The notes under the pieces: generated by a model
Told to the model about the DNA's origin: nothing
The model's database searches: none
What the model saw: the letters and a program-made list of their open reading frames with translations, nothing else
In this document: one piece after another, positions 53,874-62,255 of the stretch
How positions within the stretch are numbered: the first letter of the stretch is position 1
Layout: each line of letters begins with the position of its first letter
Assembly: GCF_041320595.1 (NCBI RefSeq)
Contig: NZ_CP166625.1
Coordinates: 1,871,501-1,935,500, forward strand
DNA from: Pleomorphomonas sp. PLEO
Lineage (GTDB): Bacteria > Pseudomonadota > Alphaproteobacteria > Rhizobiales > Pleomorphomonadaceae
Reading direction: 5' to 3'
Length of the DNA stretch: 64,000 nt
Made by a program: the position numbers and the translations under genes

Positions 53874-56120
53874 CTAGTTGCCGGCGACCTTGACGGTGGT
53901 TGACAGGCGATCGGGATCGCCCCAGCAGGCGGCGGCCTCGATTGAGACCAAACCAGCGGCGACGCGGATGCGGCGGGTGGCGCCATCCCACCGGCCGAGC
54001 GGCAACAGAGAGGCCGTTACTTCCACCGTCTTGCGTTCCCCGGCGGCGAGTTCGACCACGGCAAAGCCCAGCAGCTCGCGCTCGTCCGCCCGGTCGCCGT
54101 CGCGGCGCGAACCGTAGATCTGCACCACGTGGTGGCCGGCCCTGGCGCCGGTGTTGGCGACGCTGACGCCGACCCGGACGCCGTCACGGCCCAAGGGCTC
54201 GACGGTCATGTCGGCGAGCCGGTAGCTCGCGTAAGACAGGCCAAAACCGAGCGGGAATTCGGCTTCAACGCCGTTTTTCACCATCAGCCGATGGCTGTAC
54301 CAGTGGTCGTAGGTGATGGCCTTGGCGTCCCGGTCGAAGAAGGGCGTATCCTTGGCATCGGCGGGAATGGGGTAGGGCAGGCGGCCGCTGGGGTTGCGTT
54401 TGCCGAACAGGATGTCGGCCAGCGCGTGGCCGCCTTCCATGCCGGCGTACCAGCCGAGCAGGATAGCTGGCACCAGATCCTTCCAGTCGTGGACGATGAC
54501 GGCGCCGGCCGTTTCGATGACCACGATGGTGCGGGGATTGGCGGCGGCGACGGCCTTGATGAGGGCGACATCCTCGGCCAGCAGTTCCAGGGAGAGACGG
54601 TCGCCACCGGCCTTGCCGCCGCCGACCACGCTGGTGCCGCCGCCGAGCGCGGCGAGCACCTTGGCGCGCTGGCGCCGTTCCTCGTCGGTCCGGGCATCGG
54701 GATAAAGCGCCAGAAGATCGGCGCGGCTGGCCACCGAGCCATCGACGAACTCGCCCTCGTCGGCCGAGGTGTAGCCGACGACGACGACGGCCGCGTCCGA
54801 AGTGGCGGCCAGCGCGGCGGCCATGGCGACATCGCCGCTGGCGTCGGAATTGACGAGAACGCCGGAGCCGGCGAGCGCCTGGGTGAGACCGGCGAGCGGG
54901 GTGACGACATAGGGCGCGCGCACCGACGACGAGCCGAGATCGCCGGTGTTGGCGGTGTCGCACAGCCGGCCGACGACGGCCAGCGAGGCGAGCTTGGCCG
55001 GGTTGAGCGGCAACAGCGGTCTGCCGGCCACCTTTTCATTGCGGAGCAGCACCATGGAGCGGCCGGCAACCTCGCGGGCCAGGGCGACGTGCTCGACCGA
55101 AGCGACCACCGATGCGGCCGGCTCGGCTTGCTCGCGCTCGGCGTAGAAGCGCAACTGGGTTTTCAGGATGCGCAAGGCCGCGCGTTCGACATCGGCCCAG
55201 CCGCACTTGCCGGCGTCAAGGTCGGCCCGCAGACGCTCGCCGCGCTGCTGGCGCATCGGCGCCTCGACATCCAGCCCGGCGACGAGGGCCTTGCCGCCGT
55301 CGCGCATGCCCCAGATGAAGTCGGTGATGACGAAACCCTGGAAGTGCCAGGTGTCGCGCAGGGTGTTGGTCAGCAGGTTGGCATTCTGGCCGGACCAGGT
55401 GCCGTTGACCGAGTTGTAAGAACTCATCACCGCGAAGGCGCCTTCGTCGATGACGCGCTTGAAATGCGGCAGGAACGTTTCCTGGAGGTCGGCCTCGTCG
55501 ATGGTGACATCAACCGAGAAGCGGGCGTTTTCCATGCTGTTGAGCGCGAAGTGCTTGGCGCAGGCCATGGCATGGTGCTGGATGCCGCGCGTCAGCGCCG
55601 CGCCCATTTCACCCAGGATCACCGGCTGGTCGGAATAGGTTTCCTGCACCCGGCCCCAGGCCGGATGGCGCGGCAGGTTGATGCAGACGCCGCCGAAGAA
55701 ATTGGCGCCGAGGGCGCGGATTTCCTGGCCGATGGCCGTGCCAACCTTTTCCTCGAGCCCGACATCCCACGTGGCGCCGCGCGCCATGGAAACGGGAAAG
55801 CAGGTGGAGTGGCCGAGAACCGAGCCGCGCGGCCCGTCGGCAAAGCGCACGCCGGGCACGCCCAGCCGGTCCACCGCGCCCATGACGTAGGGGTAGATGT
55901 TGTAGCCGTCCTCAACCAGACTCAGCATGCCTTCCCAGAAAGGCTGGTCGCCGTCCAGCAGCCCGAGGCGTTCGGAAACGGTCATCTTGGCGTAAAGGGC
56001 CTGCGCCTCGGATTGGGGATCGGCGCCTTTGCGAACCCGGTCGACGGCTTGGGTGAAGGTTTTGGGCGCCGGCGACGCAGCGTCGGGCGCCGCCTCCGTG
56101 TGGGGGCGGTGTAAGGTCAT
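53874..56120 (-). CDS. Glycoside hydrolase family 3 (beta-glucosidase-like)
   Basis: A 748-residue enzyme. The GH3 N-terminal barrel contains GVRFADGPRGS, the substrate-binding KH pair at 189-190 (CAKHFALNS), and the nucleophile Asp267 in GFVITDF. The C-terminal sandwich (about 370-610) and a fibronectin-type end domain (LGFGLSYASY, VSVANTGARAGHHVVQIY) follow. There is no signal peptide, so it is cytoplasmic. ATG 56120 follows GGGAGGA. It is divergent from a TetR gene, with a symmetric operator between them. The likely substrate is a beta-glucoside taken up by the adjacent MFS protein. Confidence 0.92.
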   Translation of the reverse strand: MTLHRPHTEAAPDAASPAPKTFTQAVDRVRKGADPQSEAQALYAKMTVSERLGLLDGDQPFWEGMLSLVEDGYNIYPYVMGAVDRLGVPGVRFADGPRGSVLGHSTCFPVSMARGATWDVGLEEKVGTAIGQEIRALGANFFGGVCINLPRHPAWGRVQETYSDQPVILGEMGAALTRGIQHHAMACAKHFALNSMENARFSVDVTIDEADLQETFLPHFKRVIDEGAFAVMSSYNSVNGTWSGQNANLLTNTLRDTWHFQGFVITDFIWGMRDGGKALVAGLDVEAPMRQQRGERLRADLDAGKCGWADVERAALRILKTQLRFYAEREQAEPAASVVASVEHVALAREVAGRSMVLLRNEKVAGRPLLPLNPAKLASLAVVGRLCDTANTGDLGSSSVRAPYVVTPLAGLTQALAGSGVLVNSDASGDVAMAAALAATSDAAVVVVGYTSADEGEFVDGSVASRADLLALYPDARTDEERRQRAKVLAALGGGTSVVGGGKAGGDRLSLELLAEDVALIKAVAAANPRTIVVIETAGAVIVHDWKDLVPAILLGWYAGMEGGHALADILFGKRNPSGRLPYPIPADAKDTPFFDRDAKAITYDHWYSHRLMVKNGVEAEFPLGFGLSYASYRLADMTVEPLGRDGVRVGVSVANTGARAGHHVVQIYGSRRDGDRADERELLGFAVVELAAGERKTVEVTASLLPLGRWDGATRRIRVAAGLVSIEAAACWGDPDRLSTTVKVAGN

Positions 56121-56150
56121 TCTGGTCCTCCCTCGAAAACTCAATGTGCC

Positions 56151-56179
56151 TTACTTAATACATACTAGGTATTCTGTAA
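56151..56179. promoter_or_regulatory. Symmetric operator between GH3 and TetR genes
   Basis: AATAC-N7-GTATT (56157-56173) is nested within TTAC...GTAA (56151-56179), all sharing one centre at 56165. It lies 31 bp upstream of the GH3 start and 55 bp upstream of the TetR start. Confidence 0.7.
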
Positions 56180-56233
56180 AGCCGGGATGCGACGGTCGCA
56201 GGCCCGAAAAGATGTGCTATAAGAAGGCCATCC

Positions 56234-56911
56234 GTGAATTTACGAGGAGAGTTGATTCCCTTGTCCCGCGACCTCTCACCACCGCCCCGGCTCACCCGCG
56301 AGCGCAAATCGGCCGACGAGCGCCGCGCGCAGATCATCGAGGCGGCGACCCAGCTGATTGCCGAGCGTGGCTTCTGGGGCGTGACCTTGCGGGATGCCGC
56401 CGTGTTGTGCGGGATCACCGAGGCGGGGGTTCTGCATCACTTCCAGAACAAGGCGCGGCTGTTGATCGCGGTGCTGGAATATCGCGACGAGGCCGACTTT
56501 CAGGCGCTGGCCAAACTGTTGGGGCTGAGCCGGGCGGATATCGATCTCGACCCGCTGCCCGCCAGCCTGCGCCAGCTGTGCACCGCGCTGATCACCCGCA
56601 ATGTCGCCCAGCCGGAAATCGTGCGGCTGTACAGCGTGCTCAACGCCGAAGCGCTGGAGCCCACCCACCCCGCCTACGCCTATTTCCAACAGCGGGAAGA
56701 CATGGCCTTGTCGCTGTTTGCAAGGTCGTTGCGGGACGTGGACAATGCCGACCACGTGGCGCGGCAGGTTCTGGCGGTGATGGATGGGCTGCAACTGCGC
56801 TGGCTGCGCAAGCCGGACCGGATCGATCTTCTGGAGGAGTGGGACAGCCTGTTCGAGCGTGCCTTCGCGCACCTCGGGCCGCAGGGCGGAGATTCGCCCC
56901 CGGCGGGCTGA
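56234..56911 (+). CDS. TetR family regulator of the glycoside locus
   Basis: A 225-residue repressor. The HTH (about 28-75) reads RAQIIEAATQLIAERGFWGVT, then LRDAAVLCGITEAGVLHHF. The C-terminal domain is of the kind found beside glycosidase genes. GTG 56234 has AAGAAGG eight bases upstream. A TTG at 56261 preceded by GAGGAGAG is an alternative start and would remove nine residues. The gene-free stretch 56912-57178 shows nothing recognisable. Confidence 0.88.
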   Translation: MNLRGELIPLSRDLSPPPRLTRERKSADERRAQIIEAATQLIAERGFWGVTLRDAAVLCGITEAGVLHHFQNKARLLIAVLEYRDEADFQALAKLLGLSRADIDLDPLPASLRQLCTALITRNVAQPEIVRLYSVLNAEALEPTHPAYAYFQQREDMALSLFARSLRDVDNADHVARQVLAVMDGLQLRWLRKPDRIDLLEEWDSLFERAFAHLGPQGGDSPPAG

Positions 56912-57178
56912 CGATCGGCGCGGGGCGCTTGTTTCCCGCGATCCGGACAAAGGCAGCGCAAGGCGCGTCGCGCGGCGCCGCCGGGCACAACCATCTTGCC
57001 TTGGCGCCCGCTTTGGCGTATCTGGCGGCTATCGCGCAAAGCGATCGCTTCCCTTGATCCGCCCATTGGCGGAGTAAACAGGTGGACGAATTATCGTCCA
57101 GGCGGTCATGCACAAGCGATCAGCGCCGCTTAGCGCCGGTCGACCAGCGATTTTCCTGACCTAACCGCCTGAACCACC

Positions 57179-57318
57179 GAGCCTGACCCGAACTCACTGG
57201 GGCGGGCATCTAGCTTCGAATTCCGCGCTTGCCGTGCTGACGAACTTACGTTCGCTCCGCTCCGGTCCTCGCGTTCATCGCTAGCTGCCTAGCCACCCGC
57301 GAATTTCAAGCCAGGCTC
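57179..57318 (+). repeat. Family B structured element, copy 6
   Basis: 140 bp. The outer arms are GAGCCTGAC...GCCAGGCTC, the inner CTAGC/GCTAG pair is perfect, and the apical stem is CGAAC/GTTCG. The lower CTGGGGCG stem is eroded on the right side. It is not adjacent to a stop codon and is the most diverged copy. Confidence 0.75.
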
Positions 57319-57409
57319 TCTCAGGCTCCATCCGTCCGCCATGGCGCTTTTGCGTCTGGCCCCTTGTGCTTGGGCTGTCGCTTTTCGCGGCCGCCCCTGG
57401 GATTCCGCC

Positions 57410-58573
57410 ATGAACAGATCGCTCATCGTCATTTTCTCGGCCATCCTGCTCGACGCCGTCGGCATCGGCCTCATCTTTCCCATCCTGCCGGCGCTGCTCA
57501 CCGAGGTGACCCACGCCGCCAACGTGGCGCCGTATATCGGCATCATGACCGCGCTATACGCGGCGGTGCAGTTCGTTTTCGCGCCGGTGCTGGGCTCGCT
57601 GTCCGACCGGATCGGCCGCCGTCCGGTGCTGCTGATCTCTCTGTTTGGCGCCGCCATCAACTACCTGTTTCTCGCCTTCGCCGGCAGCCTGACGCTGCTG
57701 CTGGTGGGGCGGGCGATCGCCGGGCTGACGTCGGCCAACATATCGGTGGCCACCGCCTATCTCACCGACATCACCGCCGAGGACCAGCGCGCCCGCCGCT
57801 TCGGCCTGATGAACGCCATGTTCGGCATCGGCTTCATCGTCGGCCCGGTGCTGGGCGGCCTTTTGGGCGATCACTGGGTGCGGCTGCCGTTCATCGCCGC
57901 CGCGGTGCTGAACGGGGTCAATCTTCTGATCGCGCTGTTCATGTTGCCGGAGTCGCGGCAGCCTTCGCATGAGAAGCTGGATATCGCGGCGCTCAACCCA
58001 CTGAAGCCGTTCGGCTGGGTATTTCAGGTGAAAAGCCTGTGGCCGCTCATCGCCATCTTCTTTCTGCTCTCAGCCACCGGCGAGGCCTATGGCACCGCCT
58101 GGGCGCTGTGGGGCGGCGACACCTTCGGCTGGAACGGCCTGATGATCGGCCTGTCGCTCGGCACCTTCGGCATCTGCCAGACGCTGGCGCAAGCCTTCCT
58201 GCCGGGGCCGGCGGTGAAGCTTCTGGGCGAGCGCGCCGCCATCCTCACCGGCCTCACCGGCGCCTGCCTGGCGCTGACCGTGATGGCCTTCGCCACCAAG
58301 GGTTGGATCGTGTTCGCCATCATGCCCCTGTTCGCCCTCGGCGGCCTCGGCGTGCCGACCCTGCAAGCGATGGCCAGCCGGCAGGTGGACGAAAGCCAGC
58401 AAGGCCAGTTCCAGGGGGTATTGGCCTCGGCGCTGAGCCTGGCGTCGATCGTGGCGCCGCTGGGGTTCTCGAGCTTCTACGCCATGGTGCGGGGGACGTG
58501 GCCGGGCGCGGTGTGGCTGAGCGTGGTGGCGGTGTATGCGGTGGCGGCGGTGATGGTGGGGAGGAGGCGGTGA
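57410..58573 (+). CDS. TetA-like MFS drug transporter
   Basis: A 387-residue, twelve-helix transporter. Residues 1-25 begin MNRSLIVIFSAILLDAVGIG, the loop 2-3 motif is GSLSDRIGRRPVL, and AIAGLTSANISVATAYLTDI matches the TetA(A/B/C) group. ATG 57410 is preferred over the open frame upstream. Tetracycline is only one possible substrate of this family. No TetR partner is adjacent. Confidence 0.88.
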   Translation: MNRSLIVIFSAILLDAVGIGLIFPILPALLTEVTHAANVAPYIGIMTALYAAVQFVFAPVLGSLSDRIGRRPVLLISLFGAAINYLFLAFAGSLTLLLVGRAIAGLTSANISVATAYLTDITAEDQRARRFGLMNAMFGIGFIVGPVLGGLLGDHWVRLPFIAAAVLNGVNLLIALFMLPESRQPSHEKLDIAALNPLKPFGWVFQVKSLWPLIAIFFLLSATGEAYGTAWALWGGDTFGWNGLMIGLSLGTFGICQTLAQAFLPGPAVKLLGERAAILTGLTGACLALTVMAFATKGWIVFAIMPLFALGGLGVPTLQAMASRQVDESQQGQFQGVLASALSLASIVAPLGFSSFYAMVRGTWPGAVWLSVVAVYAVAAVMVGRRR

Positions 58574-58635
58574 GGGGAGCCATTGCCTGCGCGAGCCTGA
58601 AGACGCGCTGCGGACGGTCGCGCGTATCGCGGCCT

Positions 58636-59118
58636 TCAGGAACCGATAAAAGCTGATATCGCCATGAGGATGACGATCGCACCGAGATAAGTCGCGATCC
58701 AACGGCGCTTCAGTTGTCGGTCGGTGAGGACCTCGCTGGGAAAGACCCAAAAGTGCGTTAGCATCAGCTCGTCGTTCAGGAGCCGTTCCAGAATGGGCTC
58801 GACGATCCCAAAATATAGAAGAAACGGGATTGGAATGTATATGGACCACTCGCTTGGTCGAAGCTCGTGTATGCCTTGCAAATATCCGTCGCCATAATAA
58901 AGCTGGCTAGCCGATGCAAAAGCGACGAACAAATATTGCGCCACCAATAGGCGCTTAAAATCTTTCCTTGTGAGCCGATCTCCGAATAGTTTCATTCCCT
59001 GCATGATTAGGTAATGTTCCAGAATGATTTCTTTTTTCAAGATTTTCTCAAGTATTGGCTCTACAATGCCCAAATATGAAAACAAGACGAGATTTAGGTA
59101 GAGGTACTCGAGCGGCAT
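58636..59118 (-). CDS. Membrane protein with internal duplication
   Basis: A 160-residue protein with about four membrane segments and no recognised family. Two halves resemble each other: YLGIVEPILEKIL at 15-27 and YFGIVEPILERLL at 102-114. Each is followed by a charged stretch ending in a similar LTRKDFKR or LTDRQLKR block, then a hydrophobic helix. Composition is AT-rich compared with the preceding MFS gene, suggesting transfer. It is convergent with that gene. Confidence 0.65.
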   Translation of the reverse strand: MPLEYLYLNLVLFSYLGIVEPILEKILKKEIILEHYLIMQGMKLFGDRLTRKDFKRLLVAQYLFVAFASASQLYYGDGYLQGIHELRPSEWSIYIPIPFLLYFGIVEPILERLLNDELMLTHFWVFPSEVLTDRQLKRRWIATYLGAIVILMAISAFIGS

Positions 59119-59645
59119 TTGTCAGCCCTATAAAGCGCGTTGCCTCAATGTAACCAAAAGATGCTCATTTGTCGCGTGCAACCATACGGCTGGTGAGAGA
59201 GGCCATGGTTCGCCGGAAGTGGGTGGGGCCAGTTCCCCGGCATTTTCGCTTCGGCGCTGGGGTTGGCGTCAATACGAAATTTCCGGGGCAGTGCGGCTAA
59301 CGGTGACGCTGTGTAGGCGATGCGTGTGCCGCTGGTGTGAAGGATGGGGGAACAGAGCAGAGGGACATATTGCCGATTTATCCCGATGCACAGCCCGAAC
59401 GAGCCTGATACCAGTATGAAGAGCAGGCTGGCGCTTGCTCGCGCATTCGTAACGCCGGGGCTCAGAGTGAAGACGTCGGAAAGCTCGGTCGCCAAATATG
59501 AGAAAAGCCCGCCTGAGGCGAGCTTTTCCCTTTGATCTGGTGACGATGAGGGTGGTGTCACCCCGCGACCTCACGCGCCTTTCACTCATTTTAGGGTATT
59601 CGCACAGACTTCTCAACCCGCCAGCATTTCGGCCGGCCGATCAGC
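59119..59645. other. Gene-free stretch with one terminator
   Basis: No convincing gene on either strand; the open frames here overlap on both strands and lack family features. It contains the terminator described at 59502-59528. Confidence 0.5.
59502..59528. terminator. Bidirectional intrinsic terminator
   Basis: GAAAAGC...GCTTTTC outer stem with a CGCC/GGCG inner stem and TGA loop. A- and T-runs on both sides allow termination in both directions. Confidence 0.75.
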
Positions 59646-59870
59646 TCAGCCTTTGGGCGGGCACGGGTCGTTTCCGTAGCTGTTGCGCTCGCGGATCTGT
59701 CCGTTTTCGCCGTGGATCAGCAATTCAGATTCCTGATTGCGGGCGATGCCGCGTCCTGCCTCGATCGCTTCACACTGCGTCTGGTGGACGGACGTCACTT
59801 TCTGATTACCCTCGCCACGCACGGCCCAGCCTTCGGAATGCGATGCAACGTGCTGATTCTGATGCGACAT
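59646..59870 (-). CDS. DUF2188 family protein
   Basis: A 74-residue small soluble protein. HVASHSEGWAVRGEGNQKVT and TQCEAIEAGRGIARNQESEL match DUF2188. The ending GQIRERNSYGNDPCPPKG is characteristic. The function is unknown; members often sit in accessory regions. It is divergent from the XRE-ImmA gene, with a palindrome between them. Confidence 0.88.
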   Translation of the reverse strand: MSHQNQHVASHSEGWAVRGEGNQKVTSVHQTQCEAIEAGRGIARNQESELLIHGENGQIRERNSYGNDPCPPKG

Positions 59871-59906
59871 TTTAAACCTCGTTGAGCTAATATGGCGGCT
59901 TGAATG

Positions 59907-59921
59907 TCAACTGTGTGTTGA
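59907..59921. promoter_or_regulatory. Palindrome upstream of XRE-ImmA gene
   Basis: TCAAC-TGTGT-GTTGA lies between the DUF2188 and XRE-ImmA genes. It is a plausible operator for the XRE domain. Confidence 0.6.
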
Positions 59922-59972
59922 TATATACTGTACATGAATGCGTTTATCAACCAGCGAAACCGGGAGATCCAA

Positions 59973-61058
59973 ATGTTCGGAGATAGGCTTCGTTTGGCAA
60001 GGAAAAAGGCCGGGCTGTCGCTGCAGGCTTTATCCGAGCGGGTCTCGCCCGCGGTGTCCGCCCAGGCCATCAGCAAGTACGAGAGCGGCAAGATGATGCC
60101 GTCCTCGTCGGTTCTCGTCGGCCTAGGTAAGGCTCTTGGCGTGTCGCTCGATTTTCTGATGAGCGGGCAGGTTGCGGAGCTATGCGGAATCGAGTTTCGA
60201 AAGCATTCCGATACTTCGGCCCAAGATCGAGCTCACGCCGAAGCACTGGTGATTGAGAAGCTTGAAGATTATCTCGCTATCGAGAGTATACTCGGTTTGG
60301 ATGAGCCTACCGATCCTATAGCCGACTTGCGGTGCGAGGCGGTGGCTTCATGGGACGAGATCGAACGGAAGGCCCGAGACCTACGCGACGCATGGGAGTT
60401 GGGGAGCGATCCCATTCCCAGCATGATCGATCTCCTTGAGAAGAAGGGGATAAAGGTCATCGTGGCGGACTTGCCGGAGCGGTTCGATGGGTTGGCCTGT
60501 ACCGTAAAGCGGACCGATAACAAGCCCGACACCGAGGTGGTGGTTATCTCGAGCAAGACCAACGTCGAGCGCAAGCGGTTCAGCCTTGCGCACGAGTTGG
60601 CGCATCGGATCATTCGCGCGGTGGCAGACCCTGCCCCCATCAAGCTTGAAAAAGCGATGCATCGGTTCGCGGGCGCTTTTCTTGCCCCAGCCGATCATCT
60701 CCGCAAGGAAGTTGGCGAGAATCGACATGGAATCACCTATCATGAGTTGATAAGGTTGAAGCGGTCTTATGGAATGTCCGCAGCTGCCATGTTGATCCGA
60801 TTGAGGGATGTTGGGCTTCTGCCGGAAACTACCGTCGACTACGCCTTTCGGACTTATGCGCGCGCATGGCGCACCGAGGAGCCTGCTCCCATTGAAGATG
60901 GGCAGGGCCTTGGTGCATTTGAAAAGCCTCTTCGCTTTGAGCGCCTAGTTTATCAGGCACTCGCCGAGGAGATGATATCGCCTGTGCGAGCGGCGCAGTT
61001 TCTCAAAGTGCCTCTCGCCAAGCTGGAAGAAGAAATGCGGGGGCCGCGCGAACCGTGA
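59973..61058 (+). CDS. XRE-ImmA/IrrE metallopeptidase antitoxin
   Basis: A 361-residue protein. The N-terminal XRE helix-turn-helix begins MFGDRLRLARKKAGLSLQAL and includes VSAQAISKYESGKMMPS. The ImmA/IrrE peptidase domain carries FSLAHELAHRII, with the HExxH zinc motif at 207-211. ATG 59973 is chosen because GGGAG precedes it; an ATG at 59934 lacks a ribosome site. The stop overlaps the PIN gene start (GTGA). Such fusions usually neutralise or cleave to release a partner protein, here the PIN toxin. Confidence 0.9.
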   Translation: MFGDRLRLARKKAGLSLQALSERVSPAVSAQAISKYESGKMMPSSSVLVGLGKALGVSLDFLMSGQVAELCGIEFRKHSDTSAQDRAHAEALVIEKLEDYLAIESILGLDEPTDPIADLRCEAVASWDEIERKARDLRDAWELGSDPIPSMIDLLEKKGIKVIVADLPERFDGLACTVKRTDNKPDTEVVVISSKTNVERKRFSLAHELAHRIIRAVADPAPIKLEKAMHRFAGAFLAPADHLRKEVGENRHGITYHELIRLKRSYGMSAAAMLIRLRDVGLLPETTVDYAFRTYARAWRTEEPAPIEDGQGLGAFEKPLRFERLVYQALAEEMISPVRAAQFLKVPLAKLEEEMRGPREP

Positions 61059-61576
61059 CCGATGATGCCGCACCGATCGTTGTTGTTAATGATGCTTCCT
61101 GTCTGATCGACTTGCGAAAGGCGCGGCTTCTGCATCTTTTGGTGCGGCTACCCTATCGCCTCATTATTCCGTTGCCTGTGAGAGAGTCGGAGTTAATCTC
61201 TTTCACGCCGCAAGAATGGGCCATCCTCGATTCAGGGCTTGAGATTTTTGATCTGCCTTCCGACCAAGTCGGAGAAGCTTTCGGCGTCAAAGCGGTTCAT
61301 CCAAAGCTTTCCGCTAATGACTGTTTTTGCCTGGTAACGACACGGTGCCACCAGAATTCGATTCTCCTAACGGGTGATGCGCTACTGCGTGGCGTCGCAA
61401 TACAAGATGGCCGCCGCGTTCACGGGGTGCTTTGGGTTATCGATGAGCTCAAACGACTGTCGCTATGCGGCGACGGTGTTTTGGCGACTGCTCTTCAGCT
61501 CTGGCGGGATGATCCAACCGTGAGGTTGCCCGTTGAGGAAATGGCTCAGCGCCTGCGCTCACTGGAAGGAAATTAG
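61055..61576 (+). CDS. PIN-like domain toxin
   Basis: A 173-residue protein with a PIN nuclease-like layout. VVNDASCLIDL places the first acid at Asp13, RESEL gives Glu44 or Glu46, SANDCF gives Asp89, and LLTGDALL gives Asp108. PIN proteins cut RNA using such an acid cluster. The GTG start overlaps the antitoxin stop, the tight coupling expected of a toxin-antitoxin pair. A perfect terminator follows 30 bp later. Confidence 0.85.
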   Translation: MTDDAAPIVVVNDASCLIDLRKARLLHLLVRLPYRLIIPLPVRESELISFTPQEWAILDSGLEIFDLPSDQVGEAFGVKAVHPKLSANDCFCLVTTRCHQNSILLTGDALLRGVAIQDGRRVHGVLWVIDELKRLSLCGDGVLATALQLWRDDPTVRLPVEEMAQRLRSLEGN

Positions 61577-61605
61577 TCGTTCTTCAGACGGTGATGGAGT
61601 TTCCG

Positions 61606-61625
61606 CCCCGCTTCGGCGGGGTTTT
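61606..61625 (+). terminator. Intrinsic terminator with UUCG loop
   Basis: CCCCGC-TTCG-GCGGGG followed by TTTT, a perfect 6-bp stem with a stable tetraloop, ending the toxin-antitoxin operon. The remaining gap to 62255 shows only a repeat remnant. Confidence 0.92.
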
Positions 61626-61936
61626 GTTCGTGTCCGCCTCCCTCATCTTCCGTCTCCCCCGCTTACCCGCTTCATTCCGGCCATAGCTTTCTCCGGGGTG
61701 AGAGACGTGACAGCAGGCATGAGAGAGGTACCGTTCCTCTCTTTCCTCTTTGGAATTCAATGTCTTTTGACGTGACGGCGGAGGTTTGCTCGTTCCGTCT
61801 CGTCTACATCCGTCTGTGTGTCGGCTCCCCGAATCCGAGTCATTTTATTGCTCTCCCCTGAAATGAATCTCCGTCCCAACACCCCATTCCCTATACTCAC
61901 GCGTAAAGCAGACGGCCGGCGTGCGGATGCGCCGGA

Positions 61937-62032
61937 GGCTGATATCGGCGCCGCGCCCTTTTCTGCCTGAGGTTCACCTTGAATTCGCGAGCGAATTCAA
62001 GCGGCCTTCGCAGAGAATGACGAATTATGGAA
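61937..62032. repeat. Family A unit interrupted by a perfect hairpin
   Basis: The leader GATATCGGCGCCG...TGCCTGAGG and the end CCTTCGCAGAGAATGAC match a forward family A unit. Its centre is replaced by CTTGAATTCGC-GA-GCGAATTCAAG at 61978-62001, a perfect 11-bp stem with a two-base loop. Confidence 0.7.
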
Positions 62033-62255
62033 TGCGAACAGGGCGGTAGCTCGTCGCTCGGGGTGGGCGGCCGTTTGTTGGCGCCGCCTCAACTCGGCCA
62101 CGGCCGTTAATGCCTTGGCGCCGTTCAGCCCTCGGCAGGCCCGTCTCTCCGGCGCTGCCGCGCCTTTCCCGTCCGCTTCCGCCATTAACGTTTCGCCGTC
62201 ACCCTAGCTCTTGCCCCACGATGCGCCGCGTCGGCTTCCCACATGGAGAGCCGAC

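Noticed and set aside
54129-56114. Long plus-strand open frame opposite the GH3 gene
   Set aside because: It is a GC-rich antisense shadow with a Gly/Ala/Arg-rich composition and no motif; the GH3 catalytic motifs are on the other strand. The same applies to plus-strand frames at 18079-20223 and 39661-41418.
59145-59561. 138-codon frame on the minus strand
   Set aside because: It overlaps a competing frame, runs through a terminator hairpin, and shows no family motif or ribosome binding site.
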